The position numbers were made by a program, and so were the translations under genes. A stretch of 9,908 bases of DNA from Rhodoferax sp. (GTDB lineage: Bacteria > Pseudomonadota > Gammaproteobacteria > Burkholderiales > Burkholderiaceae_C): positions 1 through 9,908 of the forward strand of contig JAQSDS010000481.1 of NCBI GenBank assembly GCA_029946045.1, read 5' to 3'. Under the pieces are notes generated by a model. The model was not told where the DNA came from and did not search any database. It worked only from the letters and a program-made list of their open reading frames with translations. This document shows positions 6,206-9,908 of the stretch, piece after piece (within the stretch, counting starts at the first letter, position 1; every line of letters starts with the position of its first letter).

Positions 6206-6285
6206 GCAGCGGGCGGGGTATGGGGATTCGCCGATGTCGCAAAGCGAAGCGCGTCTGAGGCGGAGCCCCATACCCCACCCGCTGC
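6206..6285 (+). repeat. Palindromic repeat element, copy 2
   Basis: An 80-bp stem-loop element in the opposite orientation to copy 1. Arms 6206-6213/6278-6285 and 6215-6225/6266-6276 are perfectly complementary, with one C-A mismatch between them. The stem continues through 6227-6232/6259-6264, including one wobble. The core 6230-6261 is 30/32 identical to copy 1 and carries the inner hairpin TCGC-AAA-GCGA (6237-6247). Both copies share GGGGTA and TACCCC at the same distance from the core. Two inverted copies 116 bp apart resemble the paired arrangement of REP/BIME-type repeats. Confidence 0.85.
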
Positions 6286-6295
6286 CGTCACCGTT

Positions 6296-6312
6296 CACCC
6301 CATACCGCTGCC
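6296..6312 (+). repeat. Partial duplicate of the copy 2 right arm
   Basis: CCCCATACC followed by GCTGCC (6298-6312) repeats the sequence of the copy 2 right arm (6266-6274 and 6281-6286) with an internal seven-base segment missing. It looks like a rearrangement scar or a decayed arm of the same element family; the short length leaves room for chance. Confidence 0.4.
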
Positions 6313-6316
6313 ACAC

Positions 6317-6358
6317 AAAAAAAGACAAAAATTAATTGGAGTCTGACCCCAATTAATT
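6317..6358 (-). terminator. AT-rich hairpin with T tract downstream of gcdH; REP-like palindrome
   Basis: A perfect 10-bp inverted repeat, AATTAATTGG (6330-6339) and CCAATTAATT (6349-6358), encloses a 9-base loop. On the minus strand it begins 10 bases after the gcdH stop and is followed by TTT, GTC and a run of seven T (6323-6317), so it can act as an intrinsic terminator of gcdH. The stem is AT-rich, so its strength is doubtful. The inner minus-strand sequence GGGGTCAGACTCC resembles palindromes I recall near REP-associated transposases in other proteobacteria; that resemblance is from memory. Confidence 0.5.
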
Positions 6359-6368
6359 ACATACCAGA

Positions 6369-7562
6369 TCAACAAAAAGCCGCAATACCGGTCTGCGCCC
6401 GGCCCAGAATCAGCGCGTGGATGTCGTGCGTGCCTTCGTAGGTGTTGACCACTTCCAGGTTCACCAGGTGCCGCGCCACACCGAACTCGTCGCTGATGCC
6501 GTTGCCGCCCATCATGTCGCGCGCCAGCCGGGCAATGTCGAGTGCCTTGCCACAGCTGTTGCGTTTCAAAATCGAGGTGATTTCCACTGAGGCCGTGCCT
6601 TCGTCTTTCATGCGCCCCAGCCGCAGGCAGCCTTGCAGGCCCAGGGCAATTTCGGTCTGCATGTCGGCCAGTTTCTTTTGAATCAACTGGTTGGCGGCCA
6701 GCGGGCGGCCGAACTGCTGGCGGTCCATCACATACTGGCGTGAGCGGAACCAGCAGTCTTCGGCGGCGCCCAGCGCGCCCCAGGCAATGCCGTAACGGGC
6801 GCTGTTGAGGCAGGTGAACGGACCCTTGAGGCCTTGCACTTCGGGGAAAGCGTTTTCTTCGGGACAGAACACGCCGTCCATGACGATCTCGCCGGTGATG
6901 CTGGCACGCAAACCCACTTTGCCGTGAATGGCCGGGGCGCTCAAACCGGCCGCGCCCTTGTCCAGCACAAAGCCGCGAATCGGGCCGACCGCGCCGGACT
7001 CGGACACTTCCTTGGCCCAGACCACAAACACATCGGCGATCGGGCTGTTGGAAATCCACATCTTGCTGCCTGACAGTTTGTAGCCGCCAGGCACCTTGAC
7101 CGCTCGGCTCAGCATGCTGGCCGGGTCTGAGCCGTGGTTGGGTTCGGTCAGGCCAAAGCAGCCGATCCACTCGCCGGTGGCGAGTTTGGGCAGGTACTTT
7201 TGTTTGGTGGCTTCGTTGCCAAATTCAAAAATGGGCACCATCACCAGCGAGCTTTGCACGCTCATCATCGAGCGGTATCCGCTGTCCACACGCTCGACTT
7301 CTCGCGCAATCAAACCATAGGCGACATAGTTCAGACCAGGGCCGCCATAGGCTTCGGGGATCGTGGGCCCAAGCAGGCCCAGTTCGCCCATTTCTCGGAA
7401 GATGGCGGGGTCGGTTTGCTCCTTGCGAAAGGCCTCGATCACGCGCGGCTGCAGCTTGTCCTGGCAATAGGCGGCGGCAGCCTCCTTGATCATGCGTTCG
7501 TCGTCGCTGAGTTGACTGTCGAGCAAAAAGGGGTCTTGCCAGTTGAAGCTTGCGTGGGCCAT
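6369..7562 (-). CDS. gcdH: Glutaryl-CoA dehydrogenase
   Basis: A 397-residue FAD acyl-CoA dehydrogenase that oxidises and decarboxylates glutaryl-CoA to crotonyl-CoA and CO2, passing electrons to ETF. The C-terminal [24 protein letters not shown] carries the catalytic base E376 and is diagnostic for this enzyme within the superfamily. R97-S98 in [16 protein letters not shown] corresponds to the substrate-binding Arg-Ser of the human enzyme. [13 protein letters not shown] is the flavin-binding segment. The start is ATG 7562, with GGAG at 7570-7573. An upstream in-frame extension to 7697 is rejected because it is non-conserved and covers the regulatory region. It is divergent from gcdR and upstream of gcdG, though a palindrome-filled gap separates the two. 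The protein ends at AAFC, slightly shorter than some homologues, directly before the REP-like hairpin. Confidence 0.96.
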   Translation of the reverse strand: MAHASFNWQDPFLLDSQLSDDERMIKEAAAAYCQDKLQPRVIEAFRKEQTDPAIFREMGELGLLGPTIPEAYGGPGLNYVAYGLIAREVERVDSGYRSMMSVQSSLVMVPIFEFGNEATKQKYLPKLATGEWIGCFGLTEPNHGSDPASMLSRAVKVPGGYKLSGSKMWISNSPIADVFVVWAKEVSESGAVGPIRGFVLDKGAAGLSAPAIHGKVGLRASITGEIVMDGVFCPEENAFPEVQGLKGPFTCLNSARYGIAWGALGAAEDCWFRSRQYVMDRQQFGRPLAANQLIQKKLADMQTEIALGLQGCLRLGRMKDEGTASVEITSILKRNSCGKALDIARLARDMMGGNGISDEFGVARHLVNLEVVNTYEGTHDIHALILGRAQTGIAAFC

Positions 7563-7569
7563 GGGGGTT

Positions 7570-7573
7570 CTCC
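7570..7573 (-). promoter_or_regulatory. Ribosome-binding site deciding the gcdH start
   Basis: On the minus strand this reads GGAG, seven bases before ATG 7562. It identifies the start beginning [11 protein letters not shown] over the upstream in-frame alternatives. Confidence 0.7.
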
Positions 7574-7659
7574 ATTGAGTGTTCAGATGCCTCATGTTAG
7601 CGCCCGAGCTGGCCATTGGCAAACGACTTGTTCTCACTTTGAGTTGAGTAAAAATCATA

Positions 7660-7672
7660 TATTGACGCGATA
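7660..7672. promoter_or_regulatory. Candidate LysR-type box between gcdH and gcdR
   Basis: The 143-bp divergent region 7563-7705 should hold the promoters of gcdH and gcdR and the GcdR operator. TAT-TGACGCG-ATA is an imperfect T-N11-A dyad, 34-46 bp before the gcdR ATG at 7706 and about 100 bp before the gcdH start. It sits within a wider imperfect symmetry (TTG 7662-7664 to CAA 7675-7677). No clean sigma-70 hexamer pair was found for either gene. The site choice is tentative; the regulatory role of the region is likely from the divergent layout. Confidence 0.35.
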
Positions 7673-7705
7673 GACAAGCTAAATCAGGCCGATGCACAGG
7701 CTTTT

Positions 7706-8653
7706 ATGTACATTACGCACATCATGCGCAGAAAAATCCCATCCCTCCAGGCCCTCGCCTGCTTCGAGGCGGCGGCTCGCCACCAGAGTTACACCCGCGC
7801 CGCCCAGGAGCTGGCGCTGACCCAGGGCGCGGTGTCGCGCCAGCTCACCGCCTTGGAGGACTTTGTCGGCGTGGCCTTGTTCAAGCGCACGCGGCACGGC
7901 GTCACGCTGACCGGGCGTGGGCGCGACTACGCAGCGCAGGTGGCGCTGCGCTTGCAGGCGCTTGAGCAGGACACGCTCGATGTGATGAGCACGCAGGGGC
8001 GCGGCAGCGTGTTGCATCTGGCGGCTGTGCCCACCTTTGCCACGCGCTGGCTGATTCCGCGCTTGCCCGACCTGAAAAGAGCACAGCCTGAACTCACCGT
8101 GCACATCGAGACGCGCACCCGCCCCTTCATGTTTGCCGACACGCCGTTCGATTGCGCGCTGTTTGCCGGCACGCCCGAGCAGGTCAGTCAGTGGGCCGGC
8201 ACCCAGGCGACCAAACTCATCGATGAAGTGGTGCTGCCGGTGTGCCATCCCAGCCTGTTGCAAGGGCAAGCCAGTCTGTCACCGGACGATCTCGCGGGCT
8301 TGCCTCTGCTGCAGCAAAGCACCCGCCCCGACGCCTGGCGGCAGTGGTTTGAGGCACAGGGCGTGGTCGCACCACAGGCACTCTCAGGGGCACGTTTTGA
8401 GTTGTTCTCGATGACGGTGGCTGCGGCCGTTCACGGCATGGGCCTGGCGCTGGTGCCGCGCTTGCTGATCACCAAGGAGTTGGCGCGCGGCGAATTGGTG
8501 GTGGCTTGTGACCGGCCCCTGGCCAACCAGCGCGCTTACTACCTGGTGCGGCCCGACGGCAGCGACAAGCCGCCGGCCACGCAGATTTTTCTGGACTGGT
8601 TGGTGCAACACACCGATGAACGCCATGGCGACGGCTCAGTCCGCCGGATCTGA
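7706..8653 (+). CDS. gcdR: LysR-type transcriptional regulator of glutarate utilisation (GcdR-like)
   Basis: A 315-residue LysR-family protein of the GcvA subgroup. The winged helix-turn-helix fills about residues 10-70 (SLQALACFEAAARHQSYTRAAQELALTQGAVSRQLTALE), and a periplasmic-binding-protein-like effector domain follows to the C-terminus. It is divergent from gcdH, the standard LysR layout, and an MRRKIPS start is typical of GcdR from other proteobacteria as I recall. It probably activates gcdH and gcdG in response to glutarate or a derivative; the effector is inferred. The start is ambiguous: ATG 7706 has CAGG ending six bases upstream, while ATG 7724 (MRRKIPS) fits homologues but has no visible Shine-Dalgarno. 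The last 18 bases overlap the convergent antiporter gene. Confidence 0.88.
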   Translation: MYITHIMRRKIPSLQALACFEAAARHQSYTRAAQELALTQGAVSRQLTALEDFVGVALFKRTRHGVTLTGRGRDYAAQVALRLQALEQDTLDVMSTQGRGSVLHLAAVPTFATRWLIPRLPDLKRAQPELTVHIETRTRPFMFADTPFDCALFAGTPEQVSQWAGTQATKLIDEVVLPVCHPSLLQGQASLSPDDLAGLPLLQQSTRPDAWRQWFEAQGVVAPQALSGARFELFSMTVAAAVHGMGLALVPRLLITKELARGELVVACDRPLANQRAYYLVRPDGSDKPPATQIFLDWLVQHTDERHGDGSVRRI

Positions 8654-9908
8654 CGACGACGGCAGCTTCAGGCCCACGCTGGTCACTGCCCCTCCGGACA
8701 TCGTTCGCACGCTCAATTCGGCACCATCCAGCGCCACCTGGTCGCCCACCACCACCGGGCGCATGATGGCTTTGACCAGCCAGGCATCGACGCACAGGTC
8801 GGCATCAGGGGGTGGCTGCAGTCCATAAACGTCACACAAGTCAGCCACCCGGGTGTTGGCCTGCAAGGCAAAGTCGCCAAATGCAGCACGCACGGCAGAG
8901 CTGTCGTTAATGTCTGGCAGGATGACGCCCATGCGGTGCGCAAACCAGCCAATCGTGCTGCCTTGCAGCAACAGCGACGCCAGCACCACCACAAAAGCCA
9001 CATTGAAGATCAGCCGCGCTTCGGGCAAGTTGGCCATAAAAGGAAAGATGGCCAGCACAATCGGCACCGCGCCGCGCAGGCCAACCCAGGCGATGTAGAC
9101 GATTTCTTTGGGCTTGAAGCGCAAAGGCGCCAGGCACAAGCCCACCGCCAGCGGCCGTGCCACAAACATCAACACGGCGGCCACACCCAGCGCAGGCCAG
9201 GCAAAGCCTTCGATCTCCGAGGGCGTCACCAGCAAACCCAAGAGCACGAACATCAGCGCCTGAGACAGCCAGGCGTAACCGTCGAGCGCGGACAGGGCAG
9301 ATTGCACAATGCTTGGCGCCCTTCGGTTCAACACAATGCCCAGCAGATAGACCGCCAGAAAGCCCGAGCCGCCGACCCAGGTGGCCAAGGCGAAGGTGGT
9401 CAGGCCCGCCATGGCCAGCAGCAGCGCAATTACGGCACCCGATTCTTCCAGTTGATGGATGCGCGGCAACACCAGAGCAAACACCCGTGCAATCCCGATG
9501 CCCAGGAGCGCGCCCCAGGCAAACTGCGCCAGCAAGGACTCTGCGATGTCACCGAACGACAGCGCGCTGCCCATGCCGGCGGCAGAGGCCAGACCGATCA
9601 GGGTGAGTGTCAGATAAACCGCCATGGGGTCGTTCATGCCCGATTCGATCTCCAGCGTGGTGGCGACCCGCTCGTTCAACTGGACCCCCGAAGTCTTGAG
9701 CAATGAAAACACCGCCGCCGCATCGGTCGACCCGACGATGGCGCCCAGCAACAAGGCACTGGTCCAACTCAGCTTGAGCAGGTAGACCGCAGCCACGGCG
9801 GTGAAGCCTGCGGTCAGCACCACACCCAGCGACGCCAGCACCAGAGCCGGCTTCAAGCCAGTGCGAAAGCGCGGGTAGTCGGTGCGCAGGCCACCGTCGA
9901 GCAAGATG
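8636..9908 (-). CDS. CPA1 cation/proton antiporter, NhaP2/CvrA type, N-terminus beyond the window
   Basis: The frame is open through the right edge; the codon before TTG 9904 is ATC, reading ILLDGGLRTD, which is internal to the family, so about 70-80 N-terminal residues lie outside. The visible 423 residues are mostly transmembrane. GAIVGSTDAAAVFSLL and LEIESGMNDPMAVYLT hold the cation-binding Asn-Asp core, and WVGLRGAVPIVLAIFPF is a conserved late helix. The family exchanges K+ or Na+ for protons at the inner membrane. After the last helix the chain passes directly from HRMGVILPDIND to FGDFALQANTRVADLCDVYGL...VVGDQVAL, which matches the C-terminal CorC/HlyC-like region of E. coli CvrA. The TrkA-C (RCK_C) domain expected between them appears absent. 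It overlaps gcdR convergently by 18 bp. Confidence 0.9.
   Translation of the reverse strand, partial: ILLDGGLRTDYPRFRTGLKPALVLASLGVVLTAGFTAVAAVYLLKLSWTSALLLGAIVGSTDAAAVFSLLKTSGVQLNERVATTLEIESGMNDPMAVYLTLTLIGLASAAGMGSALSFGDIAESLLAQFAWGALLGIGIARVFALVLPRIHQLEESGAVIALLLAMAGLTTFALATWVGGSGFLAVYLLGIVLNRRAPSIVQSALSALDGYAWLSQALMFVLLGLLVTPSEIEGFAWPALGVAAVLMFVARPLAVGLCLAPLRFKPKEIVYIAWVGLRGAVPIVLAIFPFMANLPEARLIFNVAFVVVLASLLLQGSTIGWFAHRMGVILPDINDSSAVRAAFGDFALQANTRVADLCDVYGLQPPPDADLCVDAWLVKAIMRPVVVGDQVALDGAELSVRTMSGGAVTSVGLKLPSSSDPAD

Larger units (their letters stand above)
5962..6368. other. 407-bp non-coding gap between gcdG and gcdH rich in palindromes
   Basis: No convincing gene is present: short open frames here lack family resemblance and mostly arise from the repeats. 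From left to right it holds a 15-bp palindrome close to the gcdG start (5996-6010), palindromic element copy 1 (6012-6089), 116 bp of unique AT-richer sequence (6090-6205), copy 2 (6206-6285), a partial duplicate of the copy 2 right arm (6296-6312), and an AT-rich hairpin with an adjacent T tract after the gcdH stop (6317-6358). Confidence 0.75.

Noticed and set aside
6122..6346. Small plus-strand frames between gcdG and gcdH
   Set aside because: Much of their length comes from palindromic element copy 2; there is no recognisable protein and no convincing ribosome-binding site.
7563..7697. N-terminal extension of gcdH up to position 7697
   Set aside because: The added 45 residues look non-coding and overlap the divergent regulatory region; ATG 7562 has a good GGAG and starts at the conserved N-terminus.
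8936..9706. Open frame of about 256 codons on the plus strand opposite the antiporter
   Set aside because: The antisense product is very rich in Gln, His and Arg with no recognisable domain, while the minus strand encodes a clear multi-helix transporter.

Overview
The window is GC-rich, densely coded chromosomal DNA. It looks like a betaproteobacterium of the order Burkholderiales, probably Comamonadaceae (Rhodoferax/Polaromonas type). This assignment is an inference from protein style, codon choice and the glutarate gene set; no rRNA or other marker gene is present. Ten protein genes are fully contained, and one is cut at each edge. No tRNA, rRNA, CRISPR array, insertion sequence or phage gene was seen.

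Left part (1-1800). The 3' part of a flavin reductase-domain gene is followed by hemG, a flavodoxin-like protoporphyrinogen IX dehydrogenase, on the same strand. Convergent to hemG is a two-gene toxin-antitoxin module: an AbrB/SpoVT-fold antitoxin and a PIN-domain (VapC-type) toxin. A compact inverted and direct repeat lies immediately upstream of the antitoxin start and is a likely autoregulatory operator.

Middle part (1851-4679). A minus-strand operon encodes a di-haem cytochrome b561 and two different secreted YceI-family proteins, an expanded version of the E. coli yceJ-yceI pair. Divergent from it is a DODA-type extradiol dioxygenase (YgiD-like).

Right part (4711-8653). This is a glutarate utilisation locus. 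gcdG (family III CoA-transferase, probably succinyl-CoA:glutarate) and gcdH (glutaryl-CoA dehydrogenase) are on the minus strand, and gcdR (LysR-type regulator) is divergent from gcdH. Glutarate from lysine or dicarboxylate breakdown would be activated by GcdG, then oxidised and decarboxylated by GcdH to crotonyl-CoA, with GcdR sensing the pathway. The roughly 400 bp between gcdH and gcdG holds no gene. It carries two inverted copies of an ~80-bp palindromic element and an AT-rich palindrome that could terminate gcdH transcription.

Right edge (8636-9908). A CPA1 cation/proton antiporter of the NhaP2/CvrA type overlaps the 3' end of gcdR by 18 bp and runs off the window. It appears to lack the TrkA-C (RCK_C) domain found in the E. 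coli protein.

The most unusual signal is the pair of palindromic elements at 6012-6089 and 6206-6285. Their 32-base core is almost identical (30/32), while their stem arms differ in sequence yet stay self-complementary, with about nine compensatory base-pair changes.
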